Assembly (NCBI GenBank): GCA_034336665.1
Contig: CM067590.1
Span: 3,939,748 to 4,003,747 of the forward strand
Length of the DNA stretch: 64,000 nt
Direction of reading: 5' to 3'
From: Luscinia megarhynchos
Lineage: Eukaryota > Chordata > Aves > Passeriformes > Turdidae
The notes beneath the pieces were generated by a model. That model searched no databases, had not been told where the DNA came from, and saw nothing but the letters and a program-made list of their open reading frames with translations. The translations under genes were made by a program, and so were the position numbers. Shown here in pieces: positions 11,563 through 23,944 of the stretch. Every line of letters starts with the position of its first letter. Position 1 is the first letter of the stretch.

Positions 11563-12717
11563 TGTTGCATGCACCAGAATTGCAGGAAACCTGGGGGTGG
11601 ATGGGATTGCCAATTGCATTTTGTATAGGAAAATTCCCCTTCAATTAATACAGCAAATAACCTTTGTTCATCTTTAATATTACCAGGAATTAATGAGGTT
11701 TAGTGCAGCCAACAGCCTCAGCTGGCACAGTCTGTGCTTCACATTTTCCTTTTGCTGAATGGATCTCAGGCTGACCAGGGGGTGAATTACCCAGGGAATC
11801 TCATCCAACCCCATTTCCATATGCAAGTCCATGATACAGCTATGAATTTTTAATAAAAATCTCCTGATATCTGTTATTTTACTAAAATAATAGGAAGGCT
11901 GCAGTATAACTAAAAACAAAACAAAACAATTTCTCATTCCCATCACTGACCTGCCAGGATCAAAATTGAAATCCTCATTTTTTGGTTGATTTTGTACATT
12001 TTTTGGCATGTTTTGAAGGGAAGGCTTACATTTAAAAATAGTTATTTGGTTATTTTATTCAGGTTTGGAGCTTAGATAAATGGGAAAACCAGAACAGCAA
12101 TTACAAAATGCAGGAGAAATAAAAATGCTATTTAACCATCATGTTCTAGATGAGCTCTAAATGGTATTTTCTCCCCTGACTGCAGGAAAAGGAACCAGGG
12201 AATTTACATTTAATGATTTCACTACTCAGAATTCTCAACACTCTGAAAACAGACTGAAAATAATAAAAGTAATGCAAGGAATGGCTGATTTTGATTATTT
12301 TCTAGCAGTTGCAAGTATCTATCTACTTCACCCACCACACTTTAGGCCACAGTTATTTCACTAAAGAAAACTTTCTTAAATATTTTCCATTTCATTCAAC
12401 ATTTCTGGCTCAGTCTCGATGCAATAACTTGCCCTGAAAAGGCATTGGTTGTGCTTGAAGCAGAGCACAGAAAGGAAGTGTTTCATTCTTTGGAAGGAGG
12501 AACTGGTTTATTTGATGTGAATGAAAATGGATCGAGTGACTTCTCCCTCCTCTGAGGCAAATATTTGTGTTAGACCCAGCCTGGCTCCTGCCTCACACAC
12601 GTCCTTCATCCCTGCTGCTCGTGTCTCCAAAGGATGAGATCTCCAAGGAATAACAGAAATTCCAACCAGGAAAACACCAATTTAATTTTTTCCATCGCTC
12701 AGTGTCCTGGGTTACAG

Positions 12718-13347
12718 TGTAATGATGTGCCCAAAGTCTGTATTCTGTCACCATCTGTTAAACCAGGTGGGGCAGCGATCCTTATCTCTGTGGGAGATAT
12801 CCTCTGCTAATGGGCCAGGTATTAAAACCAGCTGGGGCAATCATCTTTATCTTTTCACAGCCCATCCTCCCTCCAGGAGATATCTCCTGTTAATGGACCA
12901 GCTGTTTAAAACCAGATGGGGCAAAGTTCTGTATCTTTCCCACGACCCACCCTTCCTCCAGGAGATATCTCCTGTTAATGGCCATTGAGTCCCAGTGCAT
13001 GACTGATAAAATTACATCATCCCACTGGGAGATGCTCCAGCCAGGGGGAGGAGCCAAGCCTTTCCTGCCCAGATAAAAACTGAGATTTCCACTGGTTTCC
13101 ATTGGATTCCAGAGGACAAGAGTTACCTGGATCACTGCCAGGACTTCTACAGGATCACTGCTTCAACAAGGCCCCTTCATCTGGCCTGCTGCCACCACCC
13201 TGACTAGTGAGGTGTCAGGCTGTATTCTGATTGTCAGTGTTTTTTTTCTTTTGTGTTATTGCATGTATTTTATTTTTCTCTTTTTTCCTGTTAAATTGTA
13301 TTTCTGACTTGGAGTCTCTCACTGGTTTTGCTTTCAAAACCATCACA
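12718..13347. mobile_element. Solo LTR-like element (old retroviral relic), copy 1
   Basis: Begins TGTAATGATGTG. It contains three subrepeats of about 80 bases with the palindrome GGAGATATCTCC (12876-12887, 12961-12972) followed by TGTTAATGG, then CCAGTGCATGACTGATAAAATTACATCATCCCA-type sequence shared with 32887-33611, a CAGATAAAAACTGAG TATA-like segment and a T-rich end. No viral coding sequence is attached. The right limit is approximate and no target-site duplication was found. Confidence 0.6.
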
Positions 13348-13775
13348 CCCAAAAAAGTTCCCAAGGTGGAGGAGCACGGGAGCAGGACACGGCTCCCAAC
13401 CAAGACCATGGCGTGCCTGTTTTGGAAAAACATTATTCCAGTTCCCTCAGATGGGAAATCAAAAGAAACTCTGGTTTTGATGGCTGAGCCAAGGAGAGCC
13501 TGTTCTGCCCAGCATTCCCACTTAGGAATTCTCTTTTCCTCAGGGATGCTGAGAGAGCAGAGCTGCCACCTCGGCTGTGAGCAGTGGGTGCAGCTCAAAG
13601 CATTTGGGAGTCTGTTTGTTCAGCACCTGAACTCAATTCAATCCCTGTCCATGGTGTTTGTGCAGCTGCCAGTCCTGACATTCCCACTGGGCACAGCAGT
13701 TCCTGGGATCTCAACTGCTCTGAAAGCCCTGAAGATGAGCTGCTGCTCTGCCTTTGAGAGGCAGACAGGAAATAT

Positions 13776-14106
13776 CACAGAATTCTGGAAGGGTTTGGGT
13801 TAGGAGGGATCTTAAATCACATCCAGTTCCACCCCTGCCATGGCAGGGACACCTCCCACTGTCCCAGGCTGCTCCAGCCCCAATGTCCACCCTGGCCTTG
13901 GGCACTGCCAGGGATCCAGGGGCAGCCACAGCTGCTCTGGGCACCCTGTGCCAGGGCTGCCCACCCTCTAGGGAGCAATTCCTGCCCAATATCCCACCCA
14001 GCCCTGCCCTCTGGCAGTGGCAGCCATTCCCTGGGTCCTGTCCCTCCAGTTCCTGACAAAGAGCCCCTCTCCAGTTCCCCTGCCAGCCCCTCAGGTCCTG
14101 GAAGGA
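13776..14106 (-). mobile_element. CR1 3' fragment
   Basis: CACAGAATTCTGGAAGGGTT, GCCATGGCAGGGACACCTCC, GCAATTCCTGCCCAATATCC in antisense order. Confidence 0.9.
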
Positions 14107-15198
14107 TATGTGAGCAGGTTAAGACCAGACAGAGCCTTGGCACACCCAAACCTTGACCTCAGCACCAGAACTCTCCATCCCACACTGAGGTGCCACCCAG
14201 CCACCCCTGGAGCCTGGGACAGAGCAGGACAGTGCCTGGCACCCCCAGAGCAGCTCCAGCCCCATCCCAAGGGTGGAGCACAGCCCTACTCACAGCCAGC
14301 CCCTCTTCACCCAGCAGCCAAGGTGAGAGCTTTGGGCCATCTCTGACACACAGGACACGTCCTTGTCCCCTCCCAGGCTGCTGGGAGCTGGCACCTGAGC
14401 CAGCTCACCCTCAGTGTCCTGAACCACGGGTGCTGTTAAGTGGAGGGGAATGCAAGTGGGAAGCAAACATGCCAAGGAACTTGAAAAGAAGCTTTATGAA
14501 GAGACTACTCATTACACTGCTTCAAAATTTTATAAACAAGAGAAGGCACCAGACCCTGCCACTGATTAGGTTAAATTAATTTAAAACAGAAGCAAACACT
14601 GCTTGTCTATGAGCTCCAGTTACCTGGAAACACAGATAAACCCAAAACACACTTTTCAAGGGCAGCAGGCACTATAGCTGGGGTTGGGGTTTTTTTTTTC
14701 CAGAAACCTGGTCCTCATGGAAAAATACAAATTTGGAAATGGCTTTTATTAGCAAGTTAATAATATACTGAAATACAAATATACACTCAGTCTTTAATTA
14801 GATTTCACAGAATTAAGTCAAGTAATATATATACACACACATAACTGTTGTGTAACAGCAGTGCACTAATCTCTGCTATTTCTTTAAAAGTAACTTTGAG
14901 GACAGAAAAGAGTCAGAAATGGATCTGTGCTGGCCCTGTAATTTGGAGTTTCCTTAAGAGCCAGATAAAATTGAAGAGCAAAAGCCACAACAGTTCAGGA
15001 GTTGATGGCAAAATCCAAATCCCATGTGCAGGAATCTCAGACATGAACAGGGGCAAAGTATTGTTTGGAACATCCTTCCCATACAAAAACTTGTTTTCTT
15101 TTGGGTTAATAACCTGAACACTCTCCAAGCATCAAAAGTCAGGATTAGATTCCTTCAGGCCTGAAAGTGCCCCTGTTCCTGCCCTGCTGCTCTTCAAT

Positions 15199-15292
15199 AG
15201 AGAATCCCAGAATATCCTGAGCTGGATCCCTCAGGGATCATCAGTGCAGCCCCTGGTCCTGACCCAGACCCCCCAACAATCCCATTGCTGTT
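15199..15292 (-). mobile_element. CR1 3' fragment (second subfamily)
   Basis: GAGAATCCCAGAATATCCTG, GGATCATCAGTGCAGCCCCT, GACCCCCCAACAATCCCA; the same subfamily as 35818-36190. Confidence 0.8.
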
Positions 15293-15417
15293 TATTGGTA
15301 AGAAAAGTCCAAGAGATTCCAGATTTTTAGTGTAGCACAACCCTGGCAACAAGTGGAACTCTTTATTTCTTTCCTATGAACCACCTAAACCTTGACTTCA
15401 GAAAGGTTTTGCTACAG

Positions 15418-15683
15418 TGATGGCAAATGTTAGCTAAGAAACAACATCTGGGTATCTGCTGAGCAGTGAGGATGCTTTCACATCTGGAAGGAGGAATTAA
15501 AAGTCACACTCCAGTGCTCTCCATGTCCAGGCTGTGACATTGGTGTTACCTGGTGAAAACAAGCACAAGTTCTGGGCTTGAATTGATTGTTTCCCATATT
15601 TTCAATATGTGCACTGTAGGGGTTTCCCAGGACTGTGATTCAATGGGGGAAATACAATCTCTGAAAACAGAAATATTCTGAAA
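15418..15683. repeat. Duplicated block, copy A
   Basis: About 266 bases (starting TGATGGCAAATGTTAGC, ending CTGAAA) nearly repeated at 25343-25603. Both copies are followed at the same base by an antisense CR1 3' end (TAGAATCCC). Confidence 0.95.
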
Positions 15684-15960
15684 TAGAATCCCCCAATGGT
15701 TTGTGATGGTAGGGACCTTAAAGCCCAGCCAGTGTCACCCCTGCCCTGGCAGGGACACCTCCCACTGTCCCAGGCTGCTCCAAGCTCAGTGCTTGGGCAC
15801 TGCCAGGGATCCAGGGGCAGCCACAGCTGCTCTGGGAATTCCATCCCAGCCCCTCCCCACCCTCCAGGGAACAATTCCTGCCCAATATCCCATCCAGCCC
15901 TGCCCTCTGGCAGTAAGAAGCCATTCCCTGTGTCCTGTTCCTCCAGGCCCATGTGAGAAA
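15684..15960 (-). mobile_element. CR1 3' fragment attached to duplicated block A
   Basis: TAGAATCCCCCAATGG, GCCCTGGCAGGGACACC, GAACAATTCCTGCCCAATAT; its 3' end abuts the block shared with 25343-25603. Confidence 0.9.
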
Positions 15961-16398
15961 ACAGCATCTCCAGGAAAAATCTGGCACAAAAGCATTTCAA
16001 AGGCTCCTTTCCAGGACACATCTAAAAGTTTCCATCATCAGCCAAACCAGAGTCTCTGGTTCTTTGTCCCCTGCAGTCTGTGGCTCTGCTGGTGCCTGAT
16101 GCCAGGACAATCCCAGGTACCTGAGTACAGCTAATCCTCCTCTGGCTGAATTTGGCTCATTTTGGAACAAGGAACTGCAAACCTGGGTGCTGCTTTTTAT
16201 AGCTTGTCCTATGGCTTTTATAGCTTGTCTGACGTCAGGGAGCTATGGAAAGTGTCACTTGTTTGAGATGAATTCCAAGAGATCAGTTTAACTCACACCT
16301 GTAGCTCACCAGCCCTCCTTTTCTACTTGCTTAGACTAGACAGCCCTGCACTGGCTTTAAGACCAAGCAGCCTTTTGAGGATTTCAGTGTGAAGCAGG

Positions 16399-18194
16399 AA
16401 TTGCTGCAGTATTCCATGGGGGATTGCTGCAGTATTCCATGGGGATTGGCTGCAGTATTCCATGGGGAATTGCTGCAGTATTCCATGGGGGATTGCTGCA
16501 GTATTCCATGGGGATTTGCTGCAGTATTCCATGGGGATTGCTGCAGTATTCCATGGGGATTGGCTGCAGTATTCCATGGGGAATTGCTGCAGTATTCCAT
16601 GGGGGATTGCTGCAGTATTCCATAGGGAATTGCTGCAGTATTCCATAGGGATTGGCTGCAGTATTCCATGGGGATTTGCTGCAGTATTCCATGGGGAATT
16701 GCTGCAGTATTCCATGGGGGATTGCTGCAGTATTCCATGGGGATTGCTGCAGTATTCCATGGGGATTGACTGCAGTATTCCATGGGGGATTGCTGCAGTA
16801 TTCCATAGGGATTGGCTGCAGTATTCCATGGGGATTGACTGCAGTATTCCATGGGGGATTGCTGCAGTATTCCATGGGGATTGCTGCAGTATTCCATGAG
16901 GGAATTGCTGCAGTATTCCATGGGGATTGGCTGCAGTATTCCATGGGGATTGCTGCAGTATTCCATGGGAATTGCTGCAGTATTCCATGGGGGATTGGCT
17001 GCAGTATTCCATGGGGGATTGGCTGCAGTATTCCATGGGGGATTGCTGCAGTATTCCATGGGGATTGGCTGCAGTATTGCATGGAGAATTGCTGCAGTAT
17101 TCCATGGGGAATTGCTGCAGTATTCCATGGGGATTGGCTGCAGTATTCCATGAGGAATTGCTGCAGTATTCCATGGAGATTGACTGCAGTATTCCATGGG
17201 GATTTGCTGCAGTATTCCATGGGGGATTGCTGCAGTATTCCATGGGGATTGACTGCAGTATTCCATGGGGAATTGCTGCAGTATTCCATGGGGATTGCTG
17301 CAGTATTCCATGGGGAATTGCTGCAGTATTCCATGGGGATTGACTGCAGTATTCCATGGGGGATTGACTGCAGTATTCCATGGGGATTGACTGCAGTATT
17401 CCATGGGGGATTGCTGCAGTATTCCATGGGGGATTGCTGCAGTATTCCATGGGGAATTGCTGCAGTATTCCATGGGGATTGGCTGCAGTATTCCATGGGG
17501 ATTGCTGCAGTATTCCATGAGGGATTGACTGCAGTATTGCATGAAGAATTGCTGCAGTGTTCCATGGGGGATTGCTGCAGTATTCCATAGGGATTGGCTG
17601 CAGTATTCCATGGGGATTTGCTGCAGTATTCCATGGGGGATTGCTGCAGTATTCCATGGGGATTGGCTGCAGTATTCCATGGGGGATTGCTGCAGTATTC
17701 CATGGGGATTGGCTGCAGTATTCCATGGGGATTGGCTGCAGTATTCCATAGGGATTGACTGCAGTATTGTATGGGGGAATTGCTGCAGTATTCCATGGGG
17801 ATTGCTGCAGTATTCCATGGGGAATTGCTGCAGTATTCCATGGGGAATTGCTGCAGTATTCCATGGGGATTGGCTGCAGTATTCCATGGGGAATTGCTGC
17901 AGTATTCCATGGGGAATTGCTGCAGTATTCCATGGGGATTGGCTGCAGTATTCCATGGGGATTGGCTGCAGTATTCCATGGGGATTGACTGCAGTATTCC
18001 ATAGGGATTGGCTGCAGTATTCCATGGGGATTGGCTGCAGTATTCCATAGGGATTGACTGCAGTATTCCATGGGGATTGGCTGCAGTATTCCATGGGGGA
18101 TTGCTGCAGTATTCCATGGGGAATTGGCTGCAGTATTCCATGGGGATTGGCTGGAGTATTCCATGGGGATTTGCTGCACTATTCCATGGGGATG
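16399..18194. repeat. 1.8 kb minisatellite, ~23-bp unit
   Basis: About 78 tandem copies of a 22-24-bp unit of the form GCTGCAGTATTCCATGGGGATTG, with variants GGAATT, GGGGATT, GGATTT and GGATTGACT. Each unit carries two palindromic hexamers, CTGCAG and CCATGG. The unit lacks stop codons in several frames on both strands, producing overlapping frames of up to 641 codons (NTAANPHGILQ-like); no start context, splice sites or homology supports a gene. Confidence 0.98.
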
Positions 18195-18639
18195 AGGGGC
18201 AGCACAGCAGCTGGTCCCAGCCAGCACAGCAGGAACTGCTGCCAGCACAGCCCAGGGTGTTGCTATTTATTTACACAGCACCACTCATGAGCGTGGTGGT
18301 GCCTCACAAAGTGAAGCAGAAGAAGAACAAACACAAACTGGGGCTGTTTGGAGAAGAGATGTCTTTGTCTCAGACTTTACAGCATCAGTGGAGTCAGGGC
18401 TCTGGGTCTCCAGAAGATCCCATCATGGGGTGAACCGTGGGATGAACTGGGGATTTGTACCTTGGGAGGCAGAAGAGGAATAGGAAAAGGAGGAAGAAGA
18501 TAAGGAAGAGGAGGAGAAGGTTCCAGGTTGTCCCAGCTCAGCACAACACAAGCATTGCCCTGACCAGAACTGGTGTAACTGGGGAGCAACAACCACGAAA
18601 ATCTGAGCTCTGATCCTGCACTCCCCAGAAAATGGAGTC

Positions 18640-18951
18640 AGAGAGAAGAGACCTGGGGAGGGACTTTGGACAAGGGCCTGGAGGGACAGGACAAGGAGGA
18701 ATGGCTTCAAACTGCCAGAGGGCAGGGCTGGATGGGATATTGGGAAGGAATTCTTTCCTAGGAGGGTGGGGAGGGGCTGGGATGGAATTCCCAGAGCAGC
18801 TGTGGCTGCCCCTGGATCCCTGGGAATGTCCAAGCACTGAGCTTGGAGCAGCCTGGGACAGTGGGAGGTGTCCCTGCCCATGGCAGGGGTGGCACTCGAT
18901 GGGCTTTAAGAACCTTTCCAGCCCAAACCATTCCATGATTCTGTGATCTCC
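18640..18951 (+). mobile_element. CR1 3' fragment
   Basis: Sense CR1 with GGATGGGATATTGGGAAGGA, CTGGATCCCTGGGAATGTCC and the CCATGATTCTGTGATC terminus. Confidence 0.92.
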
Positions 18952-19584
18952 AGTCACTCCTCAGTCACACGGGGTGGCCCTAAATTAAACTCCCAGCAGC
19001 TCTTCAGCCACTCCATCACTGTGTCCAGTGCACATTTCAGCAGTCCAGGGACATCAGCAATTGCTTCCCCAGCACTGCACTGCTCCAGTGAGGAGGGGGA
19101 AGGGTTTTTTTGGTGGGAATTTAAGGTTCATAAAGCTGCTGGTGAGTGGCAGAGATTCCAGGACTAAACAAGACCCCAAATAGAAGATGGAAACTAGAGA
19201 CAGGCAATTCTCCCTGGAAAGGCAAAGATGTAGATGTCCTAGAAATGCAGTTTGGGAACATGCATTTGAATATCCTGCACTTGGAGAACAGCACTGCTGG
19301 ATTTTTGGTGAGGACAGCAATAAGACAAACTGTAAGGAAATCCTGCAGGAATGGGAGGTAAAGGCTTCCAACAGCTCCACACTGCTCCAACAGCTCCCAC
19401 TGTCCCAAAGAAAGAGAAATGACTGTGACAGAACTGGAATTAACTGAGTGAGATTGTTTATCCAGGCAATAAATTCCTGTGGGCATCGTTTGTGGCCTGG
19501 AGAACGAGGGGGTGGCTTTGTGCTGGGCAGCTCAGCTCACCCCAGTGACCTTTCTGTCTCTGCTCTGGCTGGACAGGGGCCCTG

Positions 19585-19885
19585 ATGATCCCAAACTCCA
19601 CCCCATCCCATCATGTCCTAAATCCACCTCATCCCACCATGCCCAAAGCCCACCTCATCCCACCACACCCCAACCTCATCTCATTCCACCATGTCCAAAA
19701 CCCCACCACCCCTAAAACCACCTCATCCCACCACCCCCAAACCCCACCCCATCCCACCAAACCTCACCTCATCTCACCATGCCCCAAGTCTCACCACCCC
19801 CAAACCCCACCCCATCCCACCAAACCCGAATCTCATTCCACCATGCCTCAAGTCCCACCATCCCCAAACCTCATCCCACCATCCC
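19585..19885. repeat. C-rich degenerate repeat
   Basis: Imperfect copies of CCCCACCCCATCCCACCA and relatives in about 300 bases, strongly C-over-G skewed, just before the 22-bp minisatellite. Confidence 0.85.
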
Positions 19886-20008
19886 CACCACAGGCTGGGT
19901 CATTTTCAGAGGCTCCTGACAGATCAGGACGAGTGGGGAAGATTTTAACCCTTTTGAACCATAAACTGGGAGGGGGATTGGGTGGGAGGAAATGCCTTTA
20001 CTGCTCAT

Positions 20009-20936
20009 TCTGAAACCCCTTTGAGGCATTTTGGGGACCCTTCTGAGGAGTTTTGGGAACCCCTCTGAAGAGTTTTGGGGACCCCTCTGTGGGATTCTGG
20101 GGACTCCTCTGAGAGGTTTTGGGGACCCCTTGAGGAGTTTTGGGGACCCCTCTGAGGATTTTTGGGGACCCTTCTGAGGAGTTTTAGGAACCCCTCTGAG
20201 GAGTTTTGGGAACCCCTCTGAGGCATTTTGGGGACCCTTCTGAGGAGTTTTGGGGATCCTCTCTGAGGAGTTTTGGGGACTCCTCTGAGTGATTTTGGAG
20301 ACCCCTCTGTGGGATTCTGGGGACTCCTCTGAGAGGTTTGGGGACCCCTCTGAGGCATTTTGGGGACCCTTCTGAGGAGTTTTGGGGGTCCCTCTCAGGA
20401 GTTTTTGGGGACCCCTCTGTGGGATTCTGGGGACTCCTCTGAGTGATTCTGGGGACTCCTCTGAGAGGTTTGGGGACCCTTCTGAGGACTTCTGGGGACC
20501 CCTCTGAGGATTTTTGGGAACCCCTCTGAGAGATTTTTGGGGACCCCTCTGAGGAGTTTTGGGGACCCCTCTGAGGAGTTTTGGGGACCCCTCTGAGGAG
20601 TTTTGGGGATCCCTCTGAGGAGTTTTGGGGACCCCTCTGAGGAGTTTTGGGGACCTCTCTGAGGCATTTTGGGAACCCCTCTGAGGAGTTTTGGGGACCC
20701 CTCTGAGGATTTTTGGGGACCCTTCTGAGGAGTTTTGGGGAACCTCTCTGAGGAGTTTTGGGGACTCCTCTGAGGAGTTTTGGGAACCCCTCTGAGGAGT
20801 TTTGGGGAACCCCTCTGAGGAGTTTTGGGGACCCCTCTGAGGAGTTTTGGGGACCTCTCTGAGGCATTTTGGGAACCCCTCTGAGGAGTTTTGGGAACCC
20901 CTCTGAGGAGTTTTGGGGACCCCTCCGAGCGGTTTT
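20009..20936. repeat. 0.93 kb minisatellite, 22-bp unit
   Basis: About 42 copies of the 22-bp unit GAGGAGTTTTGGGGACCCCTCT with point variants. The final unit (20925-20936 onward) acquires CpGs and merges into the CpG island. Minus-strand frames of 341-416 codons (QNSSEGSPKLLRGVPK) are repeat artefacts. Confidence 0.98.
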
Positions 20937-21280
20937 GCGGAGCATCCAAAGCCCCCAGAGCCCCGTGGCGGGGAGGAAGGCGCGGCTGGCGGGAGGACGC
21001 GGGGGGAGGAGGAGGAGGATGCGATGTTTGGGGCGCCGTTGCCATGGCGACGCCGTCCCCTCCCGGTCCCCTCCCGTTGCCGGGCGACGCGGGCGGCGTT
21101 TCCCAAACCAAACATCCCCATCCCGCCCGCCGCTCGCCCAACATGTCAGCGGGTATTTCGGTATTTGCAGGAGCCCTTCCAGGGGAAGGACAAATAACGC
21201 CTTTGCCATGGGAACCGCGAGGGGGGGCCCCGCGGGCGCCGCCGCCGCTTTGTTTCGCTTGGGGTTTATTTTATTGAATT
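20937..21280. promoter_or_regulatory. Intronic CpG island with X-box-like motifs
   Basis: A short CpG-rich island within RFX2 intron 1, starting exactly where a 22-bp minisatellite ends. X-box-like sites: GTTGCCATGGCGAC at 21038-21051 (one mismatch to GTTGCCATGGCAAC), GTTGCCGGGCGAC at 21076-21088 (spacer of one) and TTTGCCATGGGAAC at 21202-21215. RFX proteins bind such sites as dimers. The island could be an alternative promoter or an autoregulatory enhancer. No convincing splice donor was noted in it on either strand. Confidence 0.5.
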
Positions 21281-21490
21281 GTCATTTCAGAATAAACGGA
21301 TTAGTGGGCTCGTCAAAGCAGATGCTCAGGAGAGAAATCTTTTTGTTCGGTTGGGGTTTTTAAAATAATAATATTGAGGAATTAAGCTTTTTTTGGAGCT
21401 GGGTGTAAACTACTCAAGTCCCTCAGCAAGTTCTCTTTCAACTTATTTCTTTTTTTTGCCCCCCCACCTATTTGTAGATCCCTCCAAACA

Positions 21491-21542
21491 GAATGGTTTG
21501 GATTGGGAGGACCTTAAAGCCCATCCAGTGCCACCCCCTCCA
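21491..21542 (-). mobile_element. CR1 3' fragment, short
   Basis: AGAATGGTTTGGATTGGGAG then CCCATCCAGTGCCACCCC. Confidence 0.8.
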
Positions 21543-22165
21543 AGTTTTCCAGCAGAATTTAGATCTCTTTCAAGCAGGGATTGAGTTTACTTAAAACAGT
21601 TTTGCTTTTCTTGGTGGTGGCTGTGAATGCAGGGAAAGGCACCCTGGCTGGGAAATGAGCTTTTGGGGGGGGGTGGGGTGTGGTTTTGGAGTGTCCTCTG
21701 ATTTGATAAGAGGAGAAATTAATCAAAAGGATGTTTTCTTCTAGTGCCACGAACATGGAAAGCTAATTTAAATTCTCCACATCGATTTTTTTACATCAGA
21801 ATTTGAGGCAATTAATCATAAGCAAAAACGTAGAGACACTCGGAGGATTTTAAGGGAGAGCTTGCTCTGGGGAAATAAAGAACAGAGAAAGGTTTTTGTT
21901 GGGCTGGTGGAAGCATCATTGTCCTGGGTGCTGTGGTCTGATCTCACACATAAAAGTTCTGCTGTGCTTGCTGATCACCAGTGAGACACAGAGTGCTGTC
22001 ACAGGTTCCCAGAATTTGTCTCTCCAGCTTTTCAGTCTAAGCTTAGGCAGTGGCATCACTTCAGTTCACCTTGGCAGTGAGCAAGAAAAGCTCAGCACTG
22101 GGGATTTCCAGCTGTGGGTGCTTTCAGAGCTTCCTTTGGTGGTTCTCCAGGTGTTTTACCACTGA

Positions 22166-22240
22166 TCACAGAATCACTAAATTGGGAAAGACCTCCAGGA
22201 CAAAGCCCAGCCTTTGATGGAATGCACAGTCCCCCAGCGT
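22166..22240 (-). mobile_element. Possible CR1 3' fragment
   Basis: CACAGAATCACTAAATTGGGAAAGACCTCC resembles a diverged CR1 end. Confidence 0.5.
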
Positions 22241-22754
22241 GCTGTGTCACTTCTCATGTCATAAAAAGCTGGAATCACTCATCCACTGCATGAAAAATAA
22301 AAGTCAACATCCTGAGCACATTTTAAATAAAATCTTCCAAATTTTTGGTTCTTTGTCTAAGGATTTTTTTCCCTCAGCTATTGCTGACCCAGCTCCCAAA
22401 CTACTCCTTGCTCTTTCAGCATTTATCTCCCTCTCAGGGGAACTGCCCTGCACGAGAAGAGGAAACCCAGAAATATTCTGTTTTGCTGGAGATGTTCAGA
22501 GCAGCATTCAACAAAGAGCAGCTACTTATGGAAGACAGGCAAGAGCAACTTCAAAATGACAACTGGAAATTAAGAAGTGATGATTTGAAGCCTCTCCCTG
22601 ACAAAGGGACAACACAGACAGCACCTGCAGCTCTCTGAGGTGATCTGAGAGCATTTACACTCATTAATGAAAAAATCAATCAAACCAAGCTCATTCAACC
22701 CTTGCCCATCCCATCATTGCTTTAAGGCCACCTTCAGCACTGCAGCCTCCAAAC

Positions 22755-22822
22755 TGTGTGAAAATGGTGAAAAGATCTTTTAGCACTGTGTGAAAATGGT
22801 GAAAAGATGCTTTGGCACTGGG
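22755..22822. repeat. Short tandem duplication (~38 bp)
   Basis: CTGTGTGAAAATGGTGAAAAGAT occurs twice in a row, followed by CTTT...GCACTG in both. Confidence 0.9.
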
Positions 22823-23917
22823 ACATTTGGTCAAGTGAAGGATTTCAAATACAATTCTGGTCTCAAGAGCAGAAGCAGCAAAGGTGGATGTGACCAAGCT
22901 GCTGCCAGCTCTGGTCTCACCCACAGCCCAGCTGTAAAACCAGCCCAAACTCCCTGCTAGACCCCCTTGCTCCTTACACCAGAATTCCTACAGGGATATC
23001 TCTGCTGGAACTGACCCAAGAGCCATCAGCTCCTCTCAGAGTGTAAAAGAGACCAGCTGCCCTCAAAGACCCACTATATTTATTCCAAATTCAGCCCAAG
23101 ATGCTTCTCACTTCATTCCTTTCTCCTAAGTGCCCTTTTCCTTGCTTTAATATGCTAAAAATTACTGCTGGGATGAGGAAAACACATTAAAATTGAGAGT
23201 TCACACCTCTCAAGTGAGGATGGCAGAGGAGGTTTTAGGATTCCAGTTGCTGGAGTCCTGTAACTCCCACAAGTGCCTGACAAGGAAAAGGGTTTCCAGC
23301 TTTCCAACTTTCACTGAAAAAAAAAAAAAGTCAAGAGAAGAACACGATTTCAGAAAATCACTATTTAAACTGTCAGCCTTCCTTATTTTTATCTCCTAGT
23401 GGGTTTTAACCCAACCTTATACTTTGGGGAATTTCTGGTCTCGTGGGGGAAGGAGTTTATTTGCACTCACAGAGGAGCTCAAACCCCCCCCCTTTTTTTT
23501 CTTTTTCTTCCCAAAAGTTTCTTTTTGCTTTTGCTTTTCAGAAGATGAAATGAACTTCTTGCAGGAAGGAGAGCAGTGCAAGGAGTGTTAAGTGGGACTG
23601 CAGGAGTTATTTCCAGTCTCTACAGCATTTACTGAGCAGTATATTGAAGAGGCCATGAAATGCTAATGATCTCCAGACTGCCAGAGATACCGTCCTAAAT
23701 AGAAAAAAAATCTCTTTGAGAGATTTTTTTTTTTTTTGCCTATTCCATCTCCAGAAAAACCACATAAAACTTTAACACCTCCCTTTGGCTAAAGCTCTCC
23801 AAGTTACACTTGAAAAAAAAAAAACTGAAAAGGAAAACCAGATGGGGGTGGGGGAGTGGATAGAGATGATCCAGAGCTAAAATATCCATTAGTGGTAAAT
23901 TCCACCATCTCCTCCCC

Positions 23918-23944
23918 CTCCCAAAAAAAAAAAAAAAAAAAAAA
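23918..23944. repeat. Poly(A) run
   Basis: More than twenty A bases; another shorter run lies at 23812-23823. No gene-like sequence precedes either. Confidence 0.9.

Noticed and set aside
14820..14850. ATATATATACACACACATA microsatellite as a feature of interest
   Set aside because: Short and ordinary dinucleotide tract.
16323..18248. 641-codon minus-strand frame
   Set aside because: Consists of minisatellite units; other frames on both strands are equally open, with no splice sites, start context or homology.
19871..21209. 341-416-codon minus-strand frames (SSEGSPKLLRGVPK)
   Set aside because: Translation of the 22-bp minisatellite; the N-terminal part is CpG-island sequence with no family resemblance.
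22239..22638. Open frames with a hydrophilic 97-106-residue product
   Set aside because: No recognisable family, no flanking splice signals judged convincing, and codon pattern unlike the neighbouring exons.
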